From an uncultured Pelagibacteraceae bacterium (lineage in GTDB: Bacteria; Pseudomonadota; Alphaproteobacteria; Pelagibacterales; Pelagibacteraceae), in the NCBI GenBank assembly GCA_902635845.1, contig CACPPK010000014.1:1-35140 (forward strand): 35,140 nucleotides of DNA, read 5' to 3'. The translations under genes and the position numbers were made by a program. The notes beneath the pieces are model-generated. The model did no database searches and was not told the origin of the DNA. It saw only the letters and a program-made list of their open reading frames with translations. Within the stretch, counting starts at the first letter, position 1; each line of letters starts with the position of its first letter. Positions 9,842 through 18,817 of the stretch are shown here, piece after piece.

Positions 9842-10894
9842 ATGCAAAGATATTACACAAGAGCGTGTAATTTCTACTTCGGCAAACAATCAAAAATTTT
9901 AGTAAAGAAAAAACAATCTATCCCTTTACATCAGATTAAAGAAATATCTTTTGACCATGTTGAGATAATCACAAGAAAAAAAATTAGAAAAATTTCAATA
10001 AATAAAATTAGAAATTTACCAAAAAAACTAAAAACAAAAATAAATTCAGATTTAAAAAAAATTAGGTTAAAAAAATCAAATTTTTCAAATTTCAATTTTA
10101 AAAAAATTCCAAATATATTGGGTGTTTTAAATCTAACTCCTGATAGTTTTTCCGATGGAGGAAAATTTAACAAAAAAAATAAAGGCGTCAGTCATGCTAT
10201 TAATTTATATAAAACTGGTGCTTCGTTAGTAGATGTCGGTGGAGAGTCTACAAGACCAGGATCAAAGGAAATAAATAAAAATCGAGAATGGTATAGAATT
10301 AATAAGACATTAAAATTAATTGTAAAAAAAATACCAATATCTTTAGACACAAGAAAATCTACAATTATGGAAAACGGTATTAGAATGGGGGTTAAACTTA
10401 TTAATGATGTTTCGGGATTAAGCCATGATCCTAAAACAATAAATGTTTTAAAAAAGTATAAAATTCCATTTGTAATACAGCATTCAGTTGGGACACCAGA
10501 AAATATGCAAAAGAATCCAATATATAAAAATGAATTATTAGATATATATGATTATTTTGAAGATAAGATTAAGTTAATAAGGTCTAAAGGTATTAAACAT
10601 AATAATATAATTTTAGATCCTGGAATTGGATTTGGAAAAAATTTGAAACATAATATGAATCTTATAAGAGGTGTTTCTATTTTTCATTCATTAGGTTTTC
10701 CTATATTAGTAGGGAATTCAAGAAAAAGATTTATTAAAGATATATCAAAAAAGAATGATAGCGAAACAAGGATCGGTGGAACTATGGCATCTTCAATTTA
10801 TTTAATGATGCAAGGAATTCAGATTTTAAGAATTCATGATGTTAATGAAGTTATGCAAGGTATAAAAGTTTTTAACGAGATAATCAAAAATTAA
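9842..10894 (+). CDS. folP: Dihydropteroate synthase with N-terminal extension
   Basis: Joins 6-hydroxymethyl-dihydropterin diphosphate and p-aminobenzoate in folate synthesis. The catalytic barrel begins near residue 90: NILGVLNLTPDSFSDGG (91-107) and DVGGESTRPGS (about 137-147), followed by INDVSG, LDPGIGFGK, GNSRKRF and the terminal RIHDV loop. The enzyme is 350 residues because of about 90 extra N-terminal residues (MQRYYTRACNFYFGKQ onwards). These are not part of the barrel and end in a very Lys-rich stretch. Alphaproteobacterial folP genes commonly have an N-terminal extension of this sort, whose role I do not know. It begins 6 nt after ftsH and its stop overlaps glmM as TAATG. Confidence 0.93.
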   Translation: MQRYYTRACNFYFGKQSKILVKKKQSIPLHQIKEISFDHVEIITRKKIRKISINKIRNLPKKLKTKINSDLKKIRLKKSNFSNFNFKKIPNILGVLNLTPDSFSDGGKFNKKNKGVSHAINLYKTGASLVDVGGESTRPGSKEINKNREWYRINKTLKLIVKKIPISLDTRKSTIMENGIRMGVKLINDVSGLSHDPKTINVLKKYKIPFVIQHSVGTPENMQKNPIYKNELLDIYDYFEDKIKLIRSKGIKHNNIILDPGIGFGKNLKHNMNLIRGVSIFHSLGFPILVGNSRKRFIKDISKKNDSETRIGGTMASSIYLMMQGIQILRIHDVNEVMQGIKVFNEIIKN

Positions 10895-12225
10895 TGACAA
10901 AAAAATATTTTGGAACAGATGGAATAAGAGGAGCGGTTAACAGCAAATATATAAATGGAGATATGTTCTTTAAATTTGGACTTGCTAGTGGAACATACTT
11001 TAAATCACAAAAAAAAAGAAAACAAACAGCAATAATTGCAAAAGATACGAGATTGTCAGGATATACACTTGAGCCAGCTCTTGTTTCAGGTTTAGCTTCA
11101 GCTGGTATGCATGTTTATACTCTTGGACCCTTACCAACTAATGGTTTGGCTATGCTAACAAAAGAAATGAAAGCTAATATGGGTATAATGATCACAGCTT
11201 CTCACAATCCACATTTTGACAACGGTTTAAAATTGTTTGGTCCTGATGGAATGAAATTATCAGATAAAATAGAAAAAAAAATTGAGGGACTTATAGACAA
11301 GAAAATCTCAAAAAACCTTTCGCATTCTGAAAAATTAGGAAGAGTTAAAAGATTAGAAACAGGTACAAAAAAATATATTAAAATATTAAAAAAAAATTTC
11401 ACTAAGGAGTTCAATTTAAGAGGACTAAGAATAGTTATTGATTGTGCAAATGGTGCTGGTTATAAGGCAGGTCCTGAATTATTGAAATCATTAGGAGCTA
11501 AAGTCATAGCAATAGGAATTAAACCAAATGGTTTAAACATTAATAAAAAATGTGGATCAACTTTTCCAAGAAACATTAGATCTGCTGTAAAAAAATATAA
11601 AGCACATATTGGAATATCTTTAGATGGGGATGCTGATAGAATTATAATGTGTGATGAAAAAAGCAATATAATTGATGGAGATCAAATTATAGCTGCTTTA
11701 GCAACAAGATGGAAAAATAAAAAAATGTTAAAAGGGGGAGTTGTTGGAACATTAATGTCAAATTATGGTTTAGAAAAATATTTTAAATCTAAAGGAATAA
11801 AATTTTTGAGGGCAAATGTTGGAGATAGATATGTTAAAGAAAAAATGCAAAAATATAAATTTAATTTAGGTGGTGAACAATCGGGACATATTATTTTAGG
11901 TAAATTTGCAACTACAGGAGATGGTTTGTTAGTAGCTTTAGAAGCTCTTTTTGCTTTAAGAAAAGGAAAAAAGGCAAGTGAATTTTTTGAACAATTTAAG
12001 AAAACACCTCAGCTTTTAGAAAATATCGAGGTAAAAGATAAAAATATTATTAACAAACCAGAGATAAAAAAAATTATAAAAAATGCAGATAAATTAATTA
12101 AAGGTAATGGAAGAATTTTAGTAAGAAAATCAGGTACAGAGTCTAAAATAAGAGTAATGGGAGAAAGTGAAAACAAAGCTCTTCTATATAAATGTGTGAA
12201 CATGATTACGAAAAAAATTAAATAA
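10894..12225 (+). CDS. glmM: Phosphoglucosamine mutase GlmM
   Basis: Converts glucosamine-6-phosphate to glucosamine-1-phosphate for UDP-GlcNAc, peptidoglycan and lipopolysaccharide synthesis. The 443-residue protein has all four domains of the alpha-D-phosphohexomutase fold. The N-terminal KYFGTDGIRG is present, as is the active-site phosphoserine loop TASHNP with Ser103. The magnesium loop DGDADR is at 245-250, GGEQSGH forms the sugar-binding loop, and the phosphate-binding RKSGTESKIRVM is near the C-terminus. The ATG overlaps the folP stop by one base. The combination ftsH-folP-glmM is a long-conserved neighbourhood. Confidence 0.96.
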   Translation: MTKKYFGTDGIRGAVNSKYINGDMFFKFGLASGTYFKSQKKRKQTAIIAKDTRLSGYTLEPALVSGLASAGMHVYTLGPLPTNGLAMLTKEMKANMGIMITASHNPHFDNGLKLFGPDGMKLSDKIEKKIEGLIDKKISKNLSHSEKLGRVKRLETGTKKYIKILKKNFTKEFNLRGLRIVIDCANGAGYKAGPELLKSLGAKVIAIGIKPNGLNINKKCGSTFPRNIRSAVKKYKAHIGISLDGDADRIIMCDEKSNIIDGDQIIAALATRWKNKKMLKGGVVGTLMSNYGLEKYFKSKGIKFLRANVGDRYVKEKMQKYKFNLGGEQSGHIILGKFATTGDGLLVALEALFALRKGKKASEFFEQFKKTPQLLENIEVKDKNIINKPEIKKIIKNADKLIKGNGRILVRKSGTESKIRVMGESENKALLYKCVNMITKKIK

Positions 12226-12226
12226 A

Positions 12227-13039
12227 TTGAAACCTAATTCTAAAATTTTAATTATTGCAGGATCTGACTCATCTGGTGGAGCAGGTATTCAAGCTGATAT
12301 AAAAACTATCACTGCTCTTGGTTCTTATGCAATGACAGCAGTAACTGCAATTACATCACAAAATACCACAGGTGTAAAATCAATTGTTGGGATAAATCCA
12401 AAAGAAATTTTTAATCAAATTATTTATAGTTGTAAAGATATAAGACCTGATGCAATAAAAATTGGTATGTTGCATTCTTCAGAGGTTATTAGAATGGTAC
12501 TAAAAGCTTTGGATGTAATTAAAGTTAAAAAAATCGTATTAGACCCAGTAATGGTTGCTAAAGGAGGGGCTAAACTGATAGATAGTAAAGCTATTCAATT
12601 TTTAAAATTAAAACTAATTAAAAAAGTATCACTTATAACTCCAAATATTCCTGAGGCAGAAATTTTAACTAAGACAAAAATTATAACAAAAGAGGATATG
12701 ATTTTTGCCGCTAATAAACTTATAGGTTTAGGAGCTAAAAATGTACTTATAAAAGGTGGTCATTTAAAACATAAAAATGTATTAGATATTTTAATAAACA
12801 CAAAAGATCTAAAGATCTTCAAAAGCGAGCGTCACAAAACTAAGAATACTCATGGTACAGGTTGTACTTTATCTAGCTCTATTACAACTTTTTTATCATG
12901 TGGAAAAACAGTAAAGAAATCTTGTGAGCTTGGAATTAAGTATGTAAATTCTGCAATAAAATCAAACCCCAAATATGGAAAAGGTAATGGCCCAATTAAC
13001 CATCTCACTTCCTTAAAAGTAAACAGAAAATTTAAATAA
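12227..13039 (+). CDS. thiD: Hydroxymethylpyrimidine (phosphate) kinase ThiD (TTG start)
   Basis: Ribokinase-fold enzyme that phosphorylates 4-amino-5-hydroxymethyl-2-methylpyrimidine (HMP) and HMP-phosphate for thiamine synthesis or salvage. The 270 residues include the N-terminal [14 protein letters not shown] substrate loop (11-24), [10 protein letters not shown] and the anion-hole/catalytic HGTGCT (209-214). Translation appears to begin at TTG 12227, one nt after the glmM stop; no ATG upstream keeps the frame. It is followed by purA with a TAATG overlap. No other thi gene is in the window. SAR11 strains studied so far take up HMP because they lack thiC, and a kinase of this type is what would be needed for that salvage. 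Confidence 0.93.
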   Translation: MKPNSKILIIAGSDSSGGAGIQADIKTITALGSYAMTAVTAITSQNTTGVKSIVGINPKEIFNQIIYSCKDIRPDAIKIGMLHSSEVIRMVLKALDVIKVKKIVLDPVMVAKGGAKLIDSKAIQFLKLKLIKKVSLITPNIPEAEILTKTKIITKEDMIFAANKLIGLGAKNVLIKGGHLKHKNVLDILINTKDLKIFKSERHKTKNTHGTGCTLSSSITTFLSCGKTVKKSCELGIKYVNSAIKSNPKYGKGNGPINHLTSLKVNRKFK

Positions 13040-14331
13040 TGAAAAATATAGTCGTTGTTGGATCTCAATGGGGTGACGAAGGTAAAGGAAAAATTGTTGA
13101 TTGGTTATCTGAACAGGCTGATGTAGTAATAAGATTCCAAGGAGGTCACAATGCTGGCCATACTTTAGTAATTGATGGTGTTACATATAAATTGAGACTA
13201 CTGCCATCTGGAATAGTTAGAAAAGGTAAAATATCAATTATTGGCAATGGAGTTGTAGTAGATCCATGGGCTTTATTAGAGGAAATAGAAGAAATAAAAT
13301 CTAAAGGCGTAGAAGTAAATGTAAATAATTTTATTATTTCTGATTCTGCAAATTTAATTTTGCCTTTTCATAGAGAAATGGATGAGATTAGAGAGGATGC
13401 AGCAGGAAAAAGCAAAATAGGAACTACAAGACGTGGAATTGGACCTGCATACGAAGATAAAGTTGGAAGAAGATCTATAAGAATTATGGATCTAAGATCT
13501 GAAAAAAATTTAGATCAAAGACTTGACTCCGTGTTAGTTCATCATAATGCGATTAGAAAAGGTCTAGGAAAAAAAATTTTTGAAAAAGATCAACTTAAAT
13601 CTGATTTGCTTAAAATAGCGCCCAAAATATTAGAATTTTCTCAGCCTGTTTGGCTAAAGATTGATCAATTTAAAAAACAAAAAAAGAGAATTTTATTCGA
13701 AGGAGCCCAAGGTATTTTACTTGATGTAGATCATGGAACTTATCCTTTTGTAACTTCATCTAATACTGTTGCCTCAAGCGCAGCTACAGGAAGTGGTTGT
13801 GGCCCTAATTCGATTAATTATGTTCTTGGAATTACAAAAGCTTATACAACAAGAGTTGGAGAAGGTCCTTTTCCTACAGAGTTAAAAGATGATGTTGGTG
13901 AACTTTTAGGAACACGTGGTAAAGAATTCGGAACTGTTACAAGCAGAAAAAGAAGATGTGGATGGTTTGATGGTGTTTTAGTTAGGCAAACTATTAAAGT
14001 TTCAGGAATTGATGGTATCGCTTTAACGAAATTAGATGTGCTCGATGAATTAGATGAAATTAAAATGTGTGTTGCTTATGAGCTTGATGGTAAAAGATTA
14101 GATTATTTACCTGCTGCTGTAGAAGATCAAATAAAAATAAAACCAATTTATGAAACTTTTCCAGGTTGGAAAGCTTCTACAAGTGGAATTAAAAATCTAG
14201 ACTCATTACCCGAAAATGCTAAAAAATATATTTTTGCGGTAGAAGATTTTATTGGTGCAAAAGTATCAAGTATCTCAACCAGTCCAGAAAGAGATGATAC
14301 TATTTTAATTGAAAACCCTTTTGAAGTTTAG
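13039..14331 (+). CDS. purA: Adenylosuccinate synthetase PurA
   Basis: GTP-dependent enzyme joining IMP and aspartate, the first committed step to AMP. The 430-residue sequence is complete: [11 protein letters not shown] (8-18) with catalytic Asp13, and GGHNAGHTL with catalytic His41. [35 protein letters not shown], the Asp-binding loop STSGIKN and the terminal GPERD-like SPERDDTI are also present. It overlaps thiD by one base at TAATG. Its TAG stop interlocks with the rpoH stop on the other strand (shared bases TTAG at 14328-14331), so there is no room for a terminator between the two genes. Confidence 0.97.
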   Translation: MKNIVVVGSQWGDEGKGKIVDWLSEQADVVIRFQGGHNAGHTLVIDGVTYKLRLLPSGIVRKGKISIIGNGVVVDPWALLEEIEEIKSKGVEVNVNNFIISDSANLILPFHREMDEIREDAAGKSKIGTTRRGIGPAYEDKVGRRSIRIMDLRSEKNLDQRLDSVLVHHNAIRKGLGKKIFEKDQLKSDLLKIAPKILEFSQPVWLKIDQFKKQKKRILFEGAQGILLDVDHGTYPFVTSSNTVASSAATGSGCGPNSINYVLGITKAYTTRVGEGPFPTELKDDVGELLGTRGKEFGTVTSRKRRCGWFDGVLVRQTIKVSGIDGIALTKLDVLDELDEIKMCVAYELDGKRLDYLPAAVEDQIKIKPIYETFPGWKASTSGIKNLDSLPENAKKYIFAVEDFIGAKVSSISTSPERDDTILIENPFEV

Positions 14332-15221
14332 TTTGCGGGTAAAAGATTTTTTGATTTAGCTAATAGAAGCATGTGCTTTTGGAGTTTTTCAAATGCTTTA
14401 TTTTCAATTTGTCTAACTCTTTCTCTGCTAATTTTATATTTTTTACTTAAATCCTCTAGTGTAGTTGGGTCATCATTTAGTCTTCTAGAGTATAAAATTT
14501 CTCTTTCTCTATCGTTAAGAACTTTAATAGAGTCTTTTAATAAATCTTTTCTTTGCTCCATTTCCTCGTGGTGAGCAAATTTTAAATCATGATCAAGTTC
14601 TTTATCAATCAACCAGTCTTGCCATTCATCGCCATCTTCTCCAACTTGAGCATTTAGCGAGAACTCCTTTCCAGAAAGTCTTCTATTCATTGAAACGACT
14701 TCTTCTTTACTTACATCGAGCTTATTAGCTATATGATCAACGTGTTCATCTCTAAGGTCACCTTCAGTTTCTGGAGAAATTTGATTTTTAATTTTCTTTA
14801 AATTAAAGAATAATTTTTTTTGAGCAGTAGTAGTTCCAATTTTGACAAGACTCCAAGATCTTAAAATATATTCTTGAATAGAAGCCTTAATCCACCACAT
14901 TGCATAAGTTGCCAATCTAAAACCTTTTTCTGGTTCAAATTTCTTAACAGCTTGCATAAGACCTACATTTCCCTCTGAAATCATTTCATTAATAGGCAAA
15001 CCATATCCTTTGTAGCCCATAGCAATCTTTGCAACTAATCTTAAGTGACTAGTGACTAGTTTTTCTGCAGCTTTAATATTACCAGTTGTTTTCCAGTTTT
15101 TTGCTAGCATATATTCCTCTTCTGCAGCTAACATCGGAAATTTTTTAATCTGCTCTAAATATGCAGATAGCCCACCTTCGTTAGAAAGGGTTGGCAGATT
15201 ATTACTCATTGTTGTACTCAT
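14328..15221 (-). CDS. rpoH: Heat-shock sigma factor RpoH (sigma-32)
   Basis: Sigma-70 family protein of 297 residues. Region 2 covers about 50-120 ([53 protein letters not shown] in successive stretches). Next comes the diagnostic RpoH box [10 protein letters not shown] at 134-143, and a region 4 helix-turn-helix at about 254-280 ([20 protein letters not shown]). The RpoH box separates it from housekeeping sigma factors. A second in-frame ATG at residue 5 is an alternative start. Upstream, a TATAAT lies on the minus strand at 15241-15246 without a good -35. The gene follows rluD after 41 nt and may also be cotranscribed with it. Its likely regulon member and, in E. coli, its degrading protease, FtsH, is also in this window. 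Confidence 0.95.
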   Translation of the reverse strand: MSTTMSNNLPTLSNEGGLSAYLEQIKKFPMLAAEEEYMLAKNWKTTGNIKAAEKLVTSHLRLVAKIAMGYKGYGLPINEMISEGNVGLMQAVKKFEPEKGFRLATYAMWWIKASIQEYILRSWSLVKIGTTTAQKKLFFNLKKIKNQISPETEGDLRDEHVDHIANKLDVSKEEVVSMNRRLSGKEFSLNAQVGEDGDEWQDWLIDKELDHDLKFAHHEEMEQRKDLLKDSIKVLNDREREILYSRRLNDDPTTLEDLSKKYKISRERVRQIENKAFEKLQKHMLLLAKSKNLLPAN

Positions 15222-15262
15222 AGAAGTGTTTATTTAATTAATTATAGCTAATTTTCAATAAT

Positions 15263-16243
15263 TTATTCTTCAGTGTTTCTAAGCATTTTTAGAATATTAT
15301 TTAGATCTTTTGGCAAAAGTGAGGAAAAAATCATCTCTTTCTTAGTACGTGGATGAATAAATCCTAAAGTTTTTGCATGCAGGAATTGTCTATTTAATTT
15401 AGTAATTGAATTTTGGATGTCTAAATCAATATTTTTTAATTTTTTATATTTTTTTTTATATTTATCATCTCCAACTAGACTATTACCCTTGTAATTCATA
15501 TGAACTCTTATCTGATGTGTTCTTCCTGTTTCTAATTTACATTCAACTAAACTTAAAGTCGGTGTTTTCTGATTTTCAAAAATTTCAAGTGTTTTATAAT
15601 TTGTTATAGCTTTCTTACCTTTAGAACTACTAACTTCCATAAGTTGTCTATTTTTTGAACTGCGAGTTATAAATGTTTCAATCCTTCCTGAAGATGGTCT
15701 TAATTTTCCCCATATTAAAAGTTGGTACTCTCTTATAATTGTATGATCACTAAATTGTTTTGATAAATTTTCATGAGTTTCATTGTTTTTTGCAATTACA
15801 ACTAATCCAGATGTGTTTTTATCAATTCTATGAACAATACCAGGTCTTAACTCATCACCTATATTTGATAAAGAATTCTTATTATAATGCATCAGTGCAT
15901 TAACAATTGTTTTATCATAATTTCCAGCACCTGGATGCATGATTATTCCAGCAGGTTTATTAATAACTAATAGATCATTATCTTCGTATATTATTTCTAA
16001 TTTAAATTCGTAAGGTTTAAGGGATGCTATTTCGGGCTCTGGGATCTTAAGATTTATAGTGTCACCAATTGAGACTTTTTTTGAGGGACTTTTAATAATT
16101 TCATTATTTAGTGTTAACTTTTCTTTTAAAATTAAATTTTTAATTCTAGTTCTACTGATTAATCCCTCTCTTTTGTTAATTAAAACATCAACCCTTAAAT
16201 TCCTCTCATCCTCTTTGACTATAAAATTAATGTTTTTTTCCAT
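15263..16243 (-). CDS. rluD: RluA-family 23S rRNA pseudouridine synthase (RluD-like)
   Basis: The 326-residue enzyme has an N-terminal S4 RNA-binding domain (about 17-67) and a RluA-type catalytic domain. The catalytic Asp141 sits in the motif GIVHRIDKNTSGLVVIAK, and LETGRTHQIRVHM closes the active site. Members isomerise uridines in helix 69 of 23S rRNA (RluD) or at other rRNA and tRNA positions; the S4 domain and length favour RluD. RluD normally precedes rpoH in many alphaproteobacteria, as here. The gene starts only 23 bp from the divergent tRNA-Arg, so promoter elements of each must overlap the other. Confidence 0.9.
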   Translation of the reverse strand: MEKNINFIVKEDERNLRVDVLINKREGLISRTRIKNLILKEKLTLNNEIIKSPSKKVSIGDTINLKIPEPEIASLKPYEFKLEIIYEDNDLLVINKPAGIIMHPGAGNYDKTIVNALMHYNKNSLSNIGDELRPGIVHRIDKNTSGLVVIAKNNETHENLSKQFSDHTIIREYQLLIWGKLRPSSGRIETFITRSSKNRQLMEVSSSKGKKAITNYKTLEIFENQKTPTLSLVECKLETGRTHQIRVHMNYKGNSLVGDDKYKKKYKKLKNIDLDIQNSITKLNRQFLHAKTLGFIHPRTKKEMIFSSLLPKDLNNILKMLRNTEE

Positions 16244-16266
16244 AAAATATAATATTAATACTATAT

Positions 16267-16343
16267 GCGCTTGTAGCTCAACTGGATAGAGCGCCTGACT
16301 TCGGATCAGGAGGTTCTGGGTTCGACTCCTAGCAGGCGCACCA
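16267..16343 (+). tRNA. tRNA-Arg (anticodon UCG), CCA encoded
   Basis: A full cloverleaf folds by eye. The acceptor is GCGCTTG with CAGGCGC (one G-T pair) and the D arm is GCTC/GAGC with loop AACTGGATA. The anticodon arm is CCTGA/TCAGG around loop CTTCGGA, giving anticodon TCG. The variable loop is AGGTT, and the T arm CTGGG/CCTAG surrounds TTCGACT. The discriminator A is followed by an encoded CCA (16341-16343). The anticodon reads CGA and probably other CGN codons. The gene stands alone on the plus strand between rluD and the ABC permease, both on the minus strand, with 23 and 5 bp of spacing. A TATAAT at 16248-16253 could be its -10 box. No terminator is visible after it. Confidence 0.97.
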
Positions 16344-16348
16344 CCAGT

Positions 16349-17140
16349 TTATTCACCTATATTTATTAAAGTTCCTTTATCTCTTGCTTTGTCGAAAGAG
16401 TAATAAAATACAAATATTGACAAAATTAAATAAAACCCGTTTAGATAGATTGCATTAATGATATTTTCATAATTTACCATTCCATTGACCAAGATATTTC
16501 TAGTCTCCTCAAAAATATAAACTAACGGAAGTGCGAAAGCGATCGTTTGGAAGATACCTGGTAGTGTTTCAACTGGATAGTAAATACATCCAAATGGTGC
16601 TAATAAAAACATGGTTGACCATGCAATATTTTCAAAAGATGGTCCGAATCTTAACAATCCTGCTGACACAAAAAGACCAAGCGTTATTCCGAATAAATAC
16701 AGACTCAAGAAAAGAAATCCCAAAGGAATTCCAAGTTTTAACAATGAAATACCGAATAATGGAGAAGTTAATAGTATAGCTGGAATCAAACCAATTAATG
16801 CTCTTATTAAAGCAGTAAAAACTAGAGAAACAATTATCTCACTAATTTTCATCGGTGCAATAAATAGATTTGTAAAATTTCTACTCCAGATTTCCTCTAA
16901 AAATAACATATTAAAACCAATACTAGTTCTAAACAAAAAATCATAAAGAATTGCACATGAAAGGATAACTCCTACTGCACCACTGTAATAAGTGCTATGA
17001 GCTGCAAAAAAATTAGAAATAAATCCCCAAAGAGTAATTTGAATTGAAGGCCAATAAATTAAATCTAATATTCTTGGAAATGATCTAGTTATTAAATAAA
17101 AGTGTCTCAAAAAAAGACCATAAATTCTAATTAAATTCAT
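16349..17140 (-). CDS. ABC-2 type transporter permease
   Basis: Integral membrane protein of 263 residues with about six hydrophobic helices, of the ABC-2 permease family that includes NodJ, KpsM-like and drug exporters. Recognisable parts are the N-terminal amphipathic FLRHFYLITRSFPRILDLIYWPSIQITLWGF, the central EEIWSRNFTNLFIAPMKISEIIVS loop typical of ABC-2 permeases, and the segment LLAPFGCIYYPVETLPGIFQTIAFALPLVYIFEETRNILVNG. It starts 2 nt after the ATPase gene and surely forms an exporter with it. The substrate cannot be told from sequence; a polysaccharide, lipid or small hydrophobic compound are all possible. Confidence 0.85.
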   Translation of the reverse strand: MNLIRIYGLFLRHFYLITRSFPRILDLIYWPSIQITLWGFISNFFAAHSTYYSGAVGVILSCAILYDFLFRTSIGFNMLFLEEIWSRNFTNLFIAPMKISEIIVSLVFTALIRALIGLIPAILLTSPLFGISLLKLGIPLGFLFLSLYLFGITLGLFVSAGLLRFGPSFENIAWSTMFLLAPFGCIYYPVETLPGIFQTIAFALPLVYIFEETRNILVNGMVNYENIINAIYLNGFYLILSIFVFYYSFDKARDKGTLINIGE

Positions 17141-17142
17141 TT

Positions 17143-17865
17143 TTATTTTCTCACAATTTCTAAAAATACTTCCTCTAAGTTTCTTCTCCCATATTTTGTT
17201 ATTAACTCTTCGGGAGTTCCTCTATCCACTATTAAACCATCTTTCATCATTAAAACAGAACTACATAATCTTTTTACTTCTTCCATATTGTGGGAAGCAA
17301 GCAAAACTGATATTTTTTTTTCCTTTTTGTAATCTTCTAAAAACGATCTTACAAAATCACCAGTTTCAGGATCTAGTGAAGCAGTGGGTTCATCCAACAA
17401 AAGTACCGTTGGATCATTTATTAAAGCTTTAGCAAGACTTACCCTGTTTTTTTGTCCAGAAGAAAGTTCTCCAGTAATTTTGTTTAAAAGTTCTTTTAAT
17501 CTAAGTTTATTTGCAAGGTGATCTATTCGGTCGTTTAAATTTTGAATGTTATATAATTTTCCATAAACAATTAAATTTTGTTTAACTTTAAGTTTTTTTG
17601 GTAATTCAATATATGGTGAAATAAAATTCATTTTATGGAGAAGCGAGATTTTATTTTTTTCAATATTCTCTCCGTTGATTAAAACCTCACCACTACTTGG
17701 TTTTAATAACCCTAAAATCATTCCAATAGTTGTAGTTTTTCCACATCCATTAGGTCCTAATAAACCAACCATTTCGTTTTCATTAATTTTAAAATTTATA
17801 TTAGCCACCGCTTCTTTATCTTTATATTTTTTTGATAGATTGATTACTTCAATAGAATTGGTCAT
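17143..17865 (-). CDS. ABC transporter ATP-binding protein (ABC-2 exporter)
   Basis: The 240-residue ABC ATPase is partner of the adjoining permease. Walker A is GPNGCGKTT (37-45), the ABC signature is LSSGQ (134-138), Walker B with D-loop is VLLLDEPTASLDPETG (154-169), and the switch His lies in LLASHNMEEVKRL. It has the compact form seen in CcmA/NodI-type exporters. Its first base overlaps the last base of the tsaC/sua5 stop codon, so tsaC, the ATPase and the permease are translationally linked, though a functional link with tRNA modification is not expected. Confidence 0.92.
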   Translation of the reverse strand: MTNSIEVINLSKKYKDKEAVANINFKINENEMVGLLGPNGCGKTTTIGMILGLLKPSSGEVLINGENIEKNKISLLHKMNFISPYIELPKKLKVKQNLIVYGKLYNIQNLNDRIDHLANKLRLKELLNKITGELSSGQKNRVSLAKALINDPTVLLLDEPTASLDPETGDFVRSFLEDYKKEKKISVLLASHNMEEVKRLCSSVLMMKDGLIVDRGTPEELITKYGRRNLEEVFLEIVRK

Positions 17866-18797
17866 TAATATTTGGAGGCTCTCTTTAATCTATCGTTAAT
17901 TGTTTTGCCAAGACCTTTGTTTGGAATCGTCTCAACTGCAATCTTTTTAAAACCATCGTTTTTAATTTTTCTTAAAGTTGAATATAAATTCTTTGCGGCT
18001 TCATCTATATTTTTCACTTTGGATAAATAATAATAGTTTTTTAATTTTGATTTTCTTTTTTTAATTAATAAATAAGCTTCATCTTTTTTTGGTTTTTTCA
18101 CATTGATTCTTAAGGGTATCCCAGGTGAGTAATGCAATGGGAATAAACCAGGTGATAATTTTTTTTTTGAATTTATATTAATTAATATCTTTTTTTTTAA
18201 AACATTTTCGATTTTTTTAGTATCTAGTCCTCCATATCTCAATAGTGAAGGTTTTTCCAAAAGATTTAAAATTGTTGACTCAATTCCAATTTTGCTTTTT
18301 CCACCATTTAAAATATATTTTATTTTTGAACCAAATTCTTCTTTTACGTCAGCTGGTTTAACAGAACTTAATCTTGAAGATATATTTGCACTAGGTGCAG
18401 CTAATGGATACTTTAAATTTTTTAATAAATTTCTGAACAATTTATGTTTAGGAATACGCACCGCAATACTTTTTTTATTATTAGTGACATATTTTGATAT
18501 TTTGGATTTATTTTTTAATTTCAAAATATAAGTTATTGGGCCTGGAGAAAATTTTTTGTATAGTTTTACAAAATTGTTATTGATATCACAGTCCTCTTCA
18601 AGTCTTTGAATATTATAGTAATGGACAATAAGTGGATTATTTAAAGGTCTTTTTTTAAGACTAAATATTTTCTTAACCGCATTATCAGAGTATGCGTTTG
18701 CAGCTAGTCCATAAACAGTTTCTGTTGGTACTGCAACACAATGATTGTTATCTAAATATTTTTTTGCTTTTTTGATATTTGATTGAATAGATTTCAT
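17865..18797 (-). CDS. L-threonylcarbamoyladenylate synthase (Sua5 type)
   Basis: Makes threonylcarbamoyl-AMP from threonine, bicarbonate and ATP for the t6A37 modification of ANN-reading tRNAs. The YrdC/TsaC domain spans about residues 1-200: VPTETVYGLAANA, KRPLNNPLIVHY, SPGPITYILKLK, VAVRIPKH-like SIAVRIPKHK, PLAAPSANISSRLS and GIESTILNL. With 310 residues it is longer than bacterial TsaC and includes a linker (SPGLFPLHYSPGIPL) and C-terminal domain, so it is the Sua5 form. The C-terminal domain is Lys-rich and diverged. The gene is divergent from xseB with only 20 bp between start codons. Confidence 0.9.
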   Translation of the reverse strand: MKSIQSNIKKAKKYLDNNHCVAVPTETVYGLAANAYSDNAVKKIFSLKKRPLNNPLIVHYYNIQRLEEDCDINNNFVKLYKKFSPGPITYILKLKNKSKISKYVTNNKKSIAVRIPKHKLFRNLLKNLKYPLAAPSANISSRLSSVKPADVKEEFGSKIKYILNGGKSKIGIESTILNLLEKPSLLRYGGLDTKKIENVLKKKILININSKKKLSPGLFPLHYSPGIPLRINVKKPKKDEAYLLIKKRKSKLKNYYYLSKVKNIDEAAKNLYSTLRKIKNDGFKKIAVETIPNKGLGKTINDRLKRASKY

Positions 18798-18817
18798 GTA
18801 TTAATAATTATTATTAT

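Noticed and set aside
16267..16343. tRNA-Arg as an integration site for a mobile element
   Set aside because: No integrase, no repeated tRNA 3' end nearby, and core genes on both sides.
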